A stretch of DNA of 64,000 nt, taken from assembly GCF_012273895.1 (NCBI RefSeq), contig NC_052110.1, forward strand, positions 3,348,001-3,412,000, read 5' to 3'. The position numbers and the translations under genes are program-made. Shown here piece by piece: positions 34,805 through 47,980 of the stretch. This DNA comes from Zerene cesonia (Eukaryota > Arthropoda > Insecta > Lepidoptera > Pieridae). Each line of letters starts with the position of its first letter. Within the stretch, counting starts at the first letter, position 1. Below the pieces are notes generated by a model. The model saw only the letters and a list, made by a program, of their open reading frames with translations. It did not search any database and was not told where the DNA came from.

Positions 34805-36021
34805 CTGGCTTGAAGCACAACACTTTATATACTTTCACTGATATTTAATATACTATAATGTGTTGTCATTTCTTTTAAATGTTTATGACTAGATATAAGA
34901 AAACAAAACAAAAGACAACGTTGAGTTCTGTCGCGAGAATGACCGTGTTCAAGATTACATTAATAGTCATTCATTTAGTATTACAAATGAAACCAATAGA
35001 ATAAGACTTTATCTCATTGGTTTAAAGTCGCATTTGCCTTTGGATTACTTTTAACATATTACACTTTGTGTGTGTTGAGACATTGGCTACTTCGCTTGTG
35101 GTTTTCCCATTATAACAGGTTATATTTTCTTGATGTTGATTGAAATATTTTTTTTTGTTTTGATATTATGACGATCTTCAGTATTCAAATTTTATTAATA
35201 GTTTTAAAGAGCTTATGATACTTCGTGATCATCTACATCCAAATAAGTAAAGTTTCTAACTTGTTTGTATGTTTGTTGGTAATAATATATTCACAACGTC
35301 AAACATACACGAATAAATTTTTTTTAAAATATTGATTGATTGATTGATGATAAAGAAAATATTGATCCGACCATGAAAATTCTTCGACGAAGAGAAAGTA
35401 ACGCTATTCCTGAGTTACATGAGCTATATTTTATTACTAATCACCAAAAAATTTGTGAATAACCACGGCGTATGTAAAGAAAAAATCGCGTCAAATATGA
35501 TGACATGCGTTATAATAGTTGAATCCGAAAAATACTTCGAACGGATCGGCTATTTCAATATTTCAATATTTCAATCAATTTCTTAAGAAAATAATAAATA
35601 TAGTCTAAAAAAATGAAAGAAACGCCTGATTCTAATGAACGAAATTGTCTCACGCACTCTAATACAAAGTATAAGGAAGTTATTTCATCCTGGTGATCCT
35701 AATCAGGATAATAAAGATCAAATTGTGAGATTATTGTATAATCACCGATCCTTGATAAGTTACAAAGTTTGAATCAAATCTATCCATAGTCGGTTACATA
35801 CAAACATACAGGTGGAACTAATGAAAGTGCGTTAATGTTTTGTTTATTTTGTTTATTTTAATAAAAATCTATTACAAATTATTAGCACGACATTAACTCA
35901 TAACCGTTTAAGACATAATTTAACGAAAAACACTATAAAATGTACAAATCACTTATTTAATTAATTAAATAACCCACTTGAAATTAAATTAAAACTATTT
36001 CATTAAAATTCTATTTCGATA
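34805..36021. other. Intergenic region between cyclin and serpin D
   Basis: AT-rich with no coding sequence found. It holds a short tandem run of tttcaata units near 35553 and the upstream sequence of serpin D. The sequence just before the serpin D ATG ends in ccag, a possible acceptor, so an untranslated leader exon may lie in this stretch. Confidence 0.5.
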
Positions 36022-39000
36022 TCAAAATTCAAAAATTTTATTACTTTTCGGAACGTAGTCTATTTTGCTCCTTTTATCAACCATGGATAAATATTTTGCT
36101 TCCAAAAGTATTTTAACTGGTACGTTTTGTGGACTACTATTATAAAGTTCTAGAGGTGCTTTATATTCAAACAAAGGTGATGACAGCATGAGGACAGCTT
36201 TCCTTTGAATTGCGCAGACGTTATACAAATTTGACTTCTTTTCAATATCTTCAAACCTGGAAGTTTTTTTCATTATAATAGAACCTTTTGTTTATTTTGA
36301 CGAGAATGGTTCATGTAAAATGTCTCGAGATGCCTAAGAAGTGCATAACTTGTGCATTCTTATTTTTAGAAGTGCATAACACAACTATTTATACTATACT
36401 AGCTTTTCGTCCGCGGCTTCGCCCTCGTAGAATTCGCTTATATCGCGCGACATGGTAGAAAATACTCCTTAGTATTTTCTTCGCATTAAAAAGTATGTTG
36501 TGTATGTTCCCACGTTTAGCTCCATTATCATACAAAGTTTCATCAAAATTGGTTTGACAATAACGAACTTTCATACAAACTTTCATCTCCTCTTTCAACC
36601 CTTTCTATCCTTTTTTCGCGATGAGAAGTAGCCTATGTCCAAGTTCAGTTCTATCTTCATACCAAATTTCATTAAAATCGGTTCAGTGGTTTAGGTGTGA
36701 AAGCTTAACAGACAGACAGAGTTACTTTCGCATTTATAATATTAGTAGGGATTATGTATTAGCATTTTATCAATTTTCAGCAATATCATGGATTTTGAAA
36801 ATTGAAAAGAAATTCATTTACCTCTTATTACTTTTTAGAGAGGCCAAATCCTCTTTTAATTAAAAAATATCGCTACTGGCATATGTCCACACAACCTCAG
36901 TTCTATCCATAGAAATATACTTACACTGGACACATTTCAAGTTTTTCCAGCAAATCGTGTTTTCTCAGCAAAATCAGGGCGTTTCGTACTGCAGCAGCGC
37001 CTATCACGGAGGGGTATTCATCTAACAACCCCATATCCAGTATCATTCCACACATACAGATGAATGTTGCTGCCAGTTCGATGTCGGGATCATTATCATT
37101 GCACCATAGTGACAGATACGTTACAAATTCTTGCGGTAGCACTGGTTGTGGAGGCATCTTCTATAAAATATATTGTATATTTCATAAACGTACTTCTCTG
37201 TATGGGACACTCTTTTCCAGAGAAAATAAGAACCTTTTATAGTTCTTCAAAATTGAGGCAATAATAATGCATCCAAAAAATTTATGTAATTTACTTCATT
37301 GCTTTGTTTTTATTTAACTCGATTTTTGTAAGTACTAGACGCTCCTCCCGGCTCCACCCGAATATCAAGATTCCTGTTTTATCCCAAGGGAGCATTTAAT
37401 CGGGATAAAAAGTATCCTATAACCCAAGTCAGCTCATACGTTGTCTATATATCAAATTTCATCAAATCCGTTCAGCAGTTACAAAGTGATTCACGGACAA
37501 GCATCCAAATAAACAAACTTTCACATTTATAATATTAGTGTAATAGTGTAATTGATTCGTTGGTGATATTTATTTAAAATGTGTTCATTTGTAAGAAAAC
37601 TACAGAAAATAATATAACATATAAGAACAAGTATAAATTTAAATGGTATTAAAATACATACCAAATTTTTAAGAATTAGTGCTTCAGCTTTCAGTAGATA
37701 TTGCGTAGTAAATGCATGATTCGAACATTTCACCAATTTATGTGCCGTTGTTACTGGTCCATGTATTTTTTGGGCTATCCAAAAACATGCAGTTGCAAAT
37801 AGTTGTAATTTTTCTATAGGCACTGGACCAACTGCTAATACAGAATCCAAATACCAAGTTGCAGTTTGGATTGTCGCCGGATTACCACCAGCACCCTAGA
37901 TATTAAAAAAAAAGCATTTAGGACAGAAACATTTGGACAAATGGACAAATGAAAACCGTACCTTTAATTCCTTAATTATACAAATCTATAAAATTCAACG
38001 CATTTAATACAAATTAAAATGACTGAATATGGGCTGATACAGCTAAGCATGATCAATTCATATTGTTTTCCTTCTTTCCTGTTTTTCTACGTACCAAAAA
38101 CCATTAAGGTTTTATACTCTGCCAGGGACACTGAGATAATGAGAGTTCTTTTACGTTAAGAGAAATGCAGATACAAAATGAAATTATATTATGTAAATTA
38201 TTTTTGCATTCTTAAATATTTATATTATAAGAACAAATTCTATTCTACTTACGTTGACTTTTAACAACCAGTTCAATATACACGCTCTAGTAGCATTTGG
38301 AGTTGTCAAGTGTTTAGGCCACTTATGTTCTTTGATAATCAGGTAAGTAAATATCTCAGACTCATATTCTCGTGGTAAAGAATCTGTATATGAGCTTGTT
38401 GCTGAAAATAATGCTACATATACATAAACATACACAAAGATCAGAGAAACCTTAATTAAAACGATAAGTGAGATGTATCAGAGACATTCAGGGCATTTTT
38501 TATTATGCCAGAAAATGGGAATCACAAATTTTTGGTTAGATTTTTTTTATGTGATGGATCAGGCAAGCGAGCAGACGGGTCACCTGATGTAACAATAGAT
38601 TAGGTTAGGTTTGTTTAAATTTTGAACTATAAAGAAATAGTTGAGTCGGATCGACTCCGTATGGCCGATCGAAAAAAATACTATATTCTCAAATTGGCAT
38701 AATACAAAATGCCTAGCATTTGTAAACTGACGATGCCGTTTTTAAACGGCGCAAATATACAATTTGCCTGCTACATTAACACCACTTATTATAAGTCAAG
38801 AACAAAAAAAGGGCTTTAAAGATTTTTTGTTTATTGGATGTGTCTCCTCATGAATTAGGATAGGACTTTTAAAAGCTTGAAAAAGGTAAAAAAAAGTATC
38901 TGTATTGTAAGCTCATACCTATATAATTAATATTGTTTGCACTACTTACAAAGATCAGGTGATTTCACAATATCGCTTGAAGATTCATTGAACTTTAAAC

Positions 39001-39595
39001 GTCTCTTATATTTCGCTTCATCTTCTCCTGTAATTATAGTTGTGGAAGATTGTTGACCTTGTAATTCCCTGCTGTGAGGTCGTTTTAGACTTTTCTTTAT
39101 GTTTTTTGTATGACTCGTCTCAAAAGGACTGGACCTAACTGCAGGCGTAACTGTCTTTTTTAAATCTCTTATTCCTAAGCAATTCCTTGAGCCGTTATTA
39201 TTAAAATAATTAATATTTTCACTACTACTTGCAATCTCCTCGACTTCATCATCGCTTATATAAATTACACTACTATTTCCTTCATCTTTAAAAACTTTAT
39301 AATCCCAATCTAAATTATCTTGATTAGAGCGTACTGTGACATGTCGTGAATTCGGCGTTAAACTTCTTGATTTCCTCAATTTATATTTCTTTTGCACAAC
39401 ATTCTTAACATCTCTCCTGAAATCCTGACTTGGTACATTTGATGCTTGTGCCAGTAGAGTCTTTAATGGACGCCTTTCATTTTCCGAATTTTGCTTCTTT
39501 AGTATTTTTTTAGAAATTCCAGGCAATGGATCCACAGGTAATGGGATTTTCGATTTGACTATGAAGCTTTTATTGTTTTCTTTGTTAAATGCCAT
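36022..39595 (-). CDS. Divergent cyclin with KEN box
   Basis: Exons, 5' to 3': 38950-39595, 38253-38401, 37662-37895, 36925-37160 and 36022-36256. The total is 1500 nt, or 499 aa, with GT-AG borders and phases 1-0-0-2. Residues 1-215 are a charged, disordered region with KEN at 5-7, R-R-P-L at 41-44, V-I-Y-I followed by S-D-D-E at 110-117 (SUMO-interaction type), proline-directed Ser/Thr sites (T80, T150, S156, S212) and R-R-L-K-F at 198-202. The cyclin box follows from about residue 225, with T-R-A-C-I-L-N-W-L, I-A-Q-K-I and K-A-E-A-L-I-L matching the core cyclin helices, then a second cyclin fold from about 344. It probably binds a CDK and is destroyed through APC/C in mitosis. Subclass is unclear: it does not read as ordinary A, B, D or E. 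In the core R-D-K-E set, the Asp appears as Asn (I-L-N-W-L). Confidence 0.85.
36398..36750 (-). mobile_element. Helitron-like element in a cyclin intron
   Basis: On the plus strand it runs from 'actagcttttcgtccgcggc' to 'cgcatttataatattagtag'. Read on the minus strand it starts with the TAATATTATAAATGCG head and ends in CTAGT after a GC-rich hairpin, as non-autonomous lepidopteran Helitron-like elements do. Confidence 0.55.
37332..37540 (-). mobile_element. Helitron-like element in a cyclin intron (diverged)
   Basis: On the plus strand it begins 'tactagacgctcctcccggc' and ends 'tcacatttataatattagtg', the same ends as the element at 36398-36750 with a different interior. Confidence 0.5.
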
Positions 39596-40981
39596 TTCAA
39601 TAACTTATTTACTAAAATAAAAATACACAACCGACTCCGTCCAGCGCAGCCGTTACATTGTTTAAAGAAACGTCTCATTTCATTTTAATTCATTTCAATC
39701 TACCCTCATTTATTTGCAATAAAAATGTTTTGTAACAGTTAGGTAAATTGTTCGGAAGTTGATTAAAAATAATCATTACATATCATATTTATTCAATATA
39801 ATAAATTTGTTATAGTACCTACTGCATTCTTCATTCCGTAGCATGTCTCCGACGCTGGCGCAAACTGGTAAGTTTTAACTGTTATCTTACAAATAAAACT
39901 GGATATTTATCATCGACTTCAAAAAAGTAGGATTTCTTTGTTAAATCAGAACTTTTGACTGGAAGAACCGATTTTGATAATTCTTTTTTATTTTAAAGCT
40001 AGTGAGTGCCTTTTGTGTGGTCAAATTTGAATTTGGTCTAGTTCTGACCATTTGAAGTCAGATACGATTGTCTTTAGAGTTGTTATTTTTTTCTTATGAA
40101 ATATTATAAATAATGCAGATATCCATATACTTGACTTAATGTCTTGTGGCCCCTATATGGGGCAGAGGGCGTCCACAGTGCGCCGCCATCGTCTTCGATC
40201 TTGGGCTACGATCTTAAGTTCCGGCCATGTCAACCCAATTACACAATATAGATCCATATAAAAAGGTTTTAAATCGTTATACCAAAGAACCCAATTTGAG
40301 AGATTTGACAAAATTTCAATGAGACCACATGATAAGTAAAAGCTTTTAAATATAAAAAGAATCAATATCACCTGGTAACTAACACCTAATTTTTGAGGTA
40401 ACAAACTCGAACAAATAAAAACAAAATGAGAACCTCATCCTTTTTTGAAGTCGGTTGAAAAGTTGTCTTTAAGAGTGGAATAAGTGCAATATAATATTAT
40501 TTTGTTTTGTTACTTGTTCCATAATATTATATTAATAATATTTCATGAAATCTATACGATGCTCAATGATTTTAATTGCATATGTATTTTGTAGAAATTA
40601 TTTGAAAGTTAAAATAAAACAACAATTAGAAAATAAATAATAATTTAATCTTAAACATATCACAATATCCTCTAAAAATAATTTAACTTATACTAAGCTG
40701 TGTACTTTTTTCAATATCAAATGCTTCTGGTTATTTAACACAATCGCAACCTAGGGGCCATGTGTAAAATGTTTTAACAATTCGATTGATTCGGATATGA
40801 TCAGTACATCTGACTATACACCTAACTTATATAGCTATTTAATTCATTTAATTATGTTTCATCAAATTATGTTATACGATTCTACGATATGCATTCAACT
40901 TACAAAAAAACTATTATATTTTATGACTATCGGAATGTTGCTTTTTCTACATATGAAATTATGCAGCAGTTTAAAAGTATA
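39596..40981. other. Region between the cyclin start and the serpin F stop
   Basis: The cyclin promoter side (39596 onward) shows no clear core-promoter motif. A GC-richer repeat fragment with 'ggggcagagggcgtccacag' lies near 40138-40230. The remainder is AT-rich with no supported gene. Confidence 0.5.
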
Positions 40982-43900
40982 CTAAGCTAAGCCTAGGCTT
41001 TTCTCTTCATTAGTCACTGTATTTGGATTAGCAACTCTTCCAGTAATCAATATAAGATTGTCCAAAGTGTCAATGACGTAGAAAATGAATGGATGTTCCA
41101 CAGCGAAGAGACGAGGTGCATTTTCCTCAACCAGTGGGAGGTTCTTCAATGATTCCAATGTGTTGCTTGCTGTAATATACGTTACGTTAGTCTCAAATAA
41201 AACGATTCACTTTAACGATGTTCAAGAATAATTTCAGTTAAACTAGTGTAAACTGACGCGGCAATGTTATTAGATATTGAATAGAATTAAAAATAATATT
41301 AAGAATTATAATTAATATTTGTTTTAATGGCAAGCTACTAAAAGTATTGTTGCGACAGACCTGCAAGTCGGTGTTTTCTTGGGTTTAAATTAATAATTTA
41401 AATTCAAATAACAAATCAAAGATAATTTAATAGTGTGGCGATTATCCACCACATTACAAACATTAATTTAGTCTCTATTATAAATAAATTAACATATTCC
41501 TATTAACATGTATATTTTAATCCTTTTAATAGCGTGAATATTAATCTTAAATGAATTTTCTTTTTTTCGAACAATATTCACATTATCAAACAAAACGTGT
41601 AGAACGATATATATAGCAGATCAGTCGATCGGTATAACAACATAATAAAACGGAATTAAGGGTTACGTGACGGCATTACTATTATTTATTCCTATTATAC
41701 TATTATTTATTAAAGACGATTTCAAAAATATATACCAAATATTTGTTACAGTCGGCGTTCGTAATATCATCTAAGATTTGCTTATTTGCCCATATCACAC
41801 AGCGATCAATAAGCCTCAATATTCTCAGAAATTAAAAGAACTCATGCCTATAAGTACACCATTGTAAAAATGCAGCTCTTACCTCCAAGTAATGATGCAG
41901 AAGGGGCATTATCAACTCTTACTACAACATTCTGAACGAGATCTCGAACGAAGATGCCGTGATCTGACATTCCAGTTAATTCTGCTTCACGTCCGAAAAT
42001 ACGGCTTACACCAATCTAAAATTACAATTAAATAGAACTAACAACTCAAATAGGTATACGAATACATATATCAATACGAAGGGAGTAACCGTCTCTCCAG
42101 ACTGTGCTTCAAATAAAATTTATGTTTTACTAGCTTTTGCCTGCGGCTTCGCTCACGTTAAATTCGGAGTAGTTCAATAGATTTTATTGTGCATATAAAC
42201 CTTCCCCCTGAATCACTCTATCTATTAAAAAACCCATCAAAATCCGTCGTGTAGCAACATTGCTTGCTTGCAATGTAGTTGTGTATGTGACTTGTGTTTT
42301 AGTTATGTTGTCATGTCATCTTACATTAAACGGTGTAAGCTGTCAATTATTTTCGTCTTTATGCCAAGGAAAAATACAGCTAGAATCGTTACCAAAATAC
42401 TATTAGATTGAGAATCGTTTTCTAATAATAAACCTTCAGTTGGCTATTGACTTCTATACATATTTATTTTTATAAACTGAAGAACTTCTGGGCTTCTTTT
42501 TACCTAAGTTACCAGATCAATTACTACACCACTTGGTCATAAGTCACTGATAGCCTATTACACATTTTAAATCATATTTCCAAACATTATTTGTCACAAG
42601 TAATCACAGATAGAGGTAAATAGAACATATCTAGAAGTTATGTAATTGATTAACACAGAATTTTCGTAAATAATGATTGGTAATTGGTTTTAATAGTACT
42701 TTTATTCACATTATCCGGAAAATCAACTATTGAATCAATATAAATTATTAAATCAAACCTTAGCCAGAGCAGGCACAGATTTTGTAACGGTGGCTGCGTA
42801 GAAAGATGGTAATGATACTTGCAGTTCCTCTTCAGTTAGACTTTCTTTAATATCAGAAATCGTAACTGAGGGCAAATCAGCAACGAGCCGGGTTAGACCA
42901 TCTCGACTTCTAGGCTTCAATATCATCAAAGCATATCTTCCACCCTGAAATGTTTTGAAATATATTAAATTCCTGACTAAAATTAATATAAATTGAAGAT
43001 ACAAAAAAAATCATAAGTTTAAAGGTAACAATTAATTTTTTTAAACATCGGATTTATTTAGAGCAATGTTACTTGGTACTCAAATATGTATAATTCTTTC
43101 GTATTTTAAAATAATTTACGATATACGGACATTTTGCCATCGCTTTTGATAAAGATACTTACATCATAAGGTATCACTAACGCTTCACTATCAAGTTCTG
43201 GCAACGATCCTGTCATAAACTTCCCACGAGTCTTCAACATGGGAATTTGTTTCTTTTCTATTGAAGACTTGTAGAACAAACCAGGTTCAATTGTGTCGAA
43301 AGGTTTCTTCCACGATCCACGGAAATACATCCCATTAAAAATAAGCATTATTGAACGGCATGCTGCAAAAGAAAGAGCAATTTTTGTGAAATTCAAATCT
43401 ATTTGTTGTGTTTATATATTCGTTCACTAGCGGTCCGCCTCGGCTTCGCCAGTGGTACATATATAGCCTATAGCCTTCCTCAATAAATGGGCCGTCTAAC
43501 ACTGAAAGAATGTTTCAAATAGGACCAATAGTTTCTGAGATTAGTGCGTTCTAACAAACAAACAAACAAACAAACAAACTCTTGATCAAATCAAACAAAA
43601 TGATAATGTGGACATATAAAACTTACATTCGTAATCATCCTTTCTATCCACATTGCTTACAGCGAAGCTGGAAGAAACATCATTTTCCAGGGTAAGCTTT
43701 CGCTCTTTTCTTATATGGTTTCTAGCTTCATCTGCAACCATTGTTTCTTCGTCGCTATCAAATTTGTCATTAGTTGATTCGGTTTTGACAAGCTTTATCT
43801 GCTCCTTTATGTTTTTAGCTGGCTTATAATTTATATTAGCCAAATTTATTTTGTGTGGTTTATCATCATCGTTCTGTTCTTTTGGATGTTCAGTAGCTTT

Positions 43901-44673
43901 AATATTGCTTTGATTTTCAACTTTTGTATCAGTACTGTAATCGTCATCATCGTCATCATCAGGAATATAATCTGTGTGTCTTTCTACAGATTTCACATCA
44001 GTCAAATAGTATTCCTCTAATATTTTTTTGTAATCATTATTGATAGAATAATTTTTGTAAACATAAAAATAATTCTGGAGCTCCGGTTTGTTTTGTTCGA
44101 ATTTATTAGTATACCTTAATCTCTTCAAAATGTAGCGATAAGTAGTTCGTATCAGTTTTTGATCATTGGGTAAATGTAGTGCTGTCATTATTTGTTCTTT
44201 GGTTTCCCCACTTGCACCTTCCGCTAATATAGCCAGAATGGCCGAATAACCAAGTGGAGAAAATGCGACGTCATTTTCACTATCGATGTTGTCCTAAAAT
44301 GAGGAATCATTCTTGTTACAATAATATAACTGTATCTTTAAAAAACACTCAATAACCTCAAAATGGTCTGATGGAATTTAAAGTCCAGAAAATGGAATTA
44401 CCAATAGATTGTGTTTCATACTGATTTACCGACTTAATTTAATGGCCTCATAACATAATCACTCCAGTCTTTTTATTATTATTATTGTTTTAGGGGTATT
44501 TTACCATTTATAATACTAAAGGAATAACCAACCTGCAAGAGAGCAGTCGATATCAGATTTGTAGCTTCTCCGATGAAGCTTGTTTCTTGTGGCTGGCTAG
44601 ATTTACCACGTCGCAGCCAACGCGCGTCGCTCACCCCAATGGCTAATATAAACACTGGAAAATAACAGACCAT
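40982..44673 (-). CDS. Atypical serpin with acidic insertion, probably non-inhibitory (serpin F)
   Basis: Exons, 5' to 3': 44533-44673, 43627-44293, 43163-43362, 42759-42944, 41883-42015 and 40982-41169. The total is 1515 nt, or 504 aa. The signal peptide is M-V-C-Y-F-P-V-F-I-L-A-I-G. Serpin-core marks: V-A-F-S-P-L-G-Y, F-N-G-M-Y-F-R-G-S-W and the C-terminal H-P-F-I-F-Y-V-I-D. Exon 2 is unusually long: after the early helices comes an insertion of well over 100 residues, rich in Asp, Glu and Lys, with a run of seven Asp. It occupies the place where helix F (I-N-x-W-V) lies in serpins D and G; no such helix can be recognised here. The hinge lacks the G-T-E-A-A-A-A-T pattern and reads D-N-A-P-S-A-S-L-L-G, so loop insertion and protease trapping are unlikely. 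It is probably secreted, with a storage, chaperone or binding role; this is inference. Its intron positions match the other serpins. Confidence 0.85.
42128..42300 (-). mobile_element. Helitron-like end fragment
   Basis: The plus strand reads 'actagcttttgcctgcggct' then 'cgttaaattcggagtagttc'. The same second block occurs at 59025-59045. It lies in an intron of serpin F, and the far end is not clear. Confidence 0.45.
43426..43577 (-). mobile_element. Short Lep1-like Helitron copy
   Basis: On the plus strand it starts 'cactagcggtccgcctcggc' and ends in a run of (aaac)n. Its interior blocks (cttcctcaataaatgggccg, gtttctgagattagtgcg) match, in reverse, the elements at 58327-58988 and 62109-62264. 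It lies in an intron of serpin F. Confidence 0.6.
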
Positions 44674-45638
44674 CTTTAACGTAATTGAATCCGATAGCTT
44701 TACATATTATAATATATAAAACTAGCGCGAATCAACTACTCAAACTAGAAAGAGGTCTGGTAGCAGATAAATTAACAGACTAGTATATTCATAGGAAAAA
44801 ATAAATCATATTTTTTACAAATTGTTTTGTTTCGAATGTTTATGTGGCTGACGAAATTCCATAACTAGGGCAAATGACCAGTATTAGTATAATTCTTTTT
44901 TTAAACCAATTTCTTTAAAACGAATGACAACATCTATAAAATATACGTATGAAGATTGTAGGTATTATAATATGACATTACAATTTCAATTACATCTTCA
45001 TTTACTTAGCTATTATAAGCTGTGATAACATCAATATAACTGTGCTGTGATATCGATACAACTGGTTCTCGTGGAAGAGTATTTAGGTCGAGAATCTAGC
45101 GGTATTACAATCTAGACTTGTTATAATTAAAAACCATCGTTAACCTAGAGGAATAGATGTACCATCAAGTACGGTTATTACAATTATAATCAATAAAAAT
45201 ACCTCATAATCATATTTATATTTAAGAACAAGAATAAATAATATTGCAAGATTGTTTGCAGAAAAATAGTTACGTATGCAATATGCAACGATAAAAACAA
45301 GGTGAAAAAGTGTAGAATTAAATAATAATCACATTTTTTCCGTCATTTATTACACTGGAAATTTTGAAAACGGTTAAATAAATACAACAAATTATTATAA
45401 AAGAGGCGCCGAACCTTCTGAGATTTTACCATGAGGAAATGGCATATTTACATAAATTTCCTGCAAACATTTCACGTAAAGCTATTGAGCTTTCTATAAA
45501 ATTTCTCTAAAGGGAAATGTGCAGCATTTAGTTTGTATTGCTATTTATGTATAACATAGATAGTATTATAGTATAATGAATGAATTAATGAAATGGGACA
45601 TGGCAGAAGTATCTGTCATCTATAACAAAAAAATGTTA

Positions 45639-45850
45639 AAAAGTGAAGTCCCGTGCCCCCTACTGGGGTATGGGGCAGATGATGTACATCTGTTTCACTG
45701 ATCGATTTTCTTTACGGACAAGTAGGAGATCAGCCTTCTGTGTCCTGCCAGACCGAGACATTTTTTCTTTGTGCGTCCCCACCGGGAATTGAACCCAGGA
45801 CCCCTCGGCTCCACGCTCACGCGTTAACCACTGTGCCAAGGAGGCGGTCG
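45639..45850 (-). repeat. Intact tRNA-headed SINE, family D, with target-site duplication
   Basis: A perfect 15-bp direct repeat, aacaaaaaaatgtta, flanks it (45624-45638 and 45851-45865). Read on the minus strand, the head has an A-box-like TGGCACAGTGGTTAACGCG and a B-box-like GGGTTCAATTCCC, followed by an unrelated body. Related pieces lie at 16578-16738 and 25560-25642. Confidence 0.85.
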
Positions 45851-47784
45851 AACAAAAAAATGTTAGCTACCCTAAATTCACTATAAACTTACTCATAAAG
45901 ACAGAGACCGCTCTTGAGGCTAAACAATTAAAAGTTTACAATGTACACGAGAAGTATGTGTTTAGCTTTTTTAGTTCCTTTACTTACATACTAATTACTG
46001 CTAAGAGACTTCACGGTAATTTAACGCAATTACCCCAAGAATGAGTATCACGAAGGCATACTTCGTTATCCTGTGACAAACATGGTCCCATAATTACAGT
46101 ATTATTTCTATTAAAATTATAGTTACATTATTATTCGTTCTTTTTTTATATAACCAAAAATCGAAAGCATGCCATTTCTCTGAACTATAAGGATGGTTAT
46201 GTGCTTTTCATTTTGTCGTTTTATACAAAAATTTACCATTTGGTTTTATTTTAATTAATGTTCAATTTGAATACAGAAATGATAAAAGAACGAAGGCACT
46301 AAGAAGAAAAAGTGGGCGTGGCAAAAAAGTAATGTAACCATTATAGGTCTAGAGGTGTAGCCATATTAATCGAACCGCACAAATAGTGTTAATGCAGCGC
46401 GATGTTCATGACAATGCACTGCGCCGGCCGGCGCAAACTGGCGTCTTTGAATACATACTGCATTCTAGTCACGTTGGCTTATTGTGGATACGCTCCCAGA
46501 AATTACTTAGAAAGTAAGCGGATGTATTATGAAATGTTTACAATTTAGACAATGAGCACAAATCAGTATTCACTACCCATTGTCAAAATGGTAGTATCTT
46601 CTCAATATGTCTGTACGTATATATAACGAAAGATATTTAAATGAAGTTCGTAAATAGTGAATAAATTATTAGCGTATACAAAAATAGAAATAATAAAGTA
46701 TAATGACATCATTGTCGTTATTTAAAAAATAAGGATTCAAGGCTATTGCCTTTAACGTTTAAATTTAAATATGTTTTACTATGACTTAAATTCAATGAAA
46801 TATTAATTGCCTACATAATTAAGGGTGATATTGTTCATCACGCTTTAGGAGGAAATTTAAAAAAAACGACATTTAATTTAAATAATCGTGATATCACAAT
46901 AAAGAGATAAAGTACAATTCTTCTTTTTCATTGTATCAAGTAAGATCTAAAAGGTCCATACCAGTTAAGTGTTAAACGCGTAAACCACGGTACTATGCGG
47001 TGAACGCACTGCTCTGACCCTACTCTATTGTACCGAAGTACAGACAGCAAAAATTGCTATTGTTTAAGTTTTGTCTTCTAATGTAAAGATAATTGTAATC
47101 ATTTTAGAGCGTTGTTATTTGTATTGAGTTTACTACACATAAGTACTTAATTTCGTTTAACTGTGAATCTTTACTAGTTAAAGAGATGTGTATTTTGTCA
47201 CATATAATTTTGTTTTGAAATCGAACCCACTAAATGAGATTCATTTGTTTTTAAATTTTGAATTCAATTATAAAAAGCAAATTCATTTGAATGCAACTAA
47301 CGACATCGTACCTTTTAGATACATACAACACAAATTAATAAATAAATATTCACTGAAAACAAAAATGACCAGGTAAAACAAGACAATGATTTGGTAAAAT
47401 TTCTTTGCTGTCTGTACGTATAGCGCATACCGCCTGAGAAAGTAAACTTCCAGTGCAGTCGTTCGGACAATTATTTCTCTCGAGTACAATTTGTAGCCCA
47501 GTGGTGGTGTCTCCGACGATTATACATATCGTAAAGCGATGTATCTATATATGAAGTATGAACTAATTGGTATTTTTCCACATACATATCTTATGATTTA
47601 TGTCACGTAATCTCTTGTAATAAGAAGAAAAAATAATCTAGATCCCATCAGGAGTTTTTACATGAAACTGTAATTCATCAATGCAACTTGAACTAACATC
47701 AAAATTGTTAACAAATGTGTATATGTTCATGATTATATACATAGCTAGGCCATGTAATCAATGAAAGTAGAAAGATTTATATTA

Positions 47785-47980
47785 AACTGCGCCCCGCGGT
47801 TTCACCCGTGTAAGTACGTATCCCGTAGGAATATCGGGGTAAAAGTTACCAATATATTATTCCAGTTGTCCAGCTGTCTACGTACCAAATTTCATTGCGA
47901 TCGGTTCAGTAGTCTTTGCGTGAAAGAGTAACAAACACACACACATCCCTACAAACTTTCGCATTTATAATATAAGTAGG
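47785..47980 (-). mobile_element. Helitron-like non-autonomous element
   Basis: On the plus strand it runs from 'aactgcgccccgcggtttca' to 'tcgcatttataatataagta'. It is the reverse orientation of the 22103-22299 element, with shared interior blocks such as 'atcccgtaggaatatcgggg'. Confidence 0.6.

Noticed and set aside
39463..39475. Destruction box in the cyclin N-terminus
   Set aside because: R-R-P-L fits the minimal RxxL, but the downstream Asn is not at the usual spacing. Only the KEN box is put forward.
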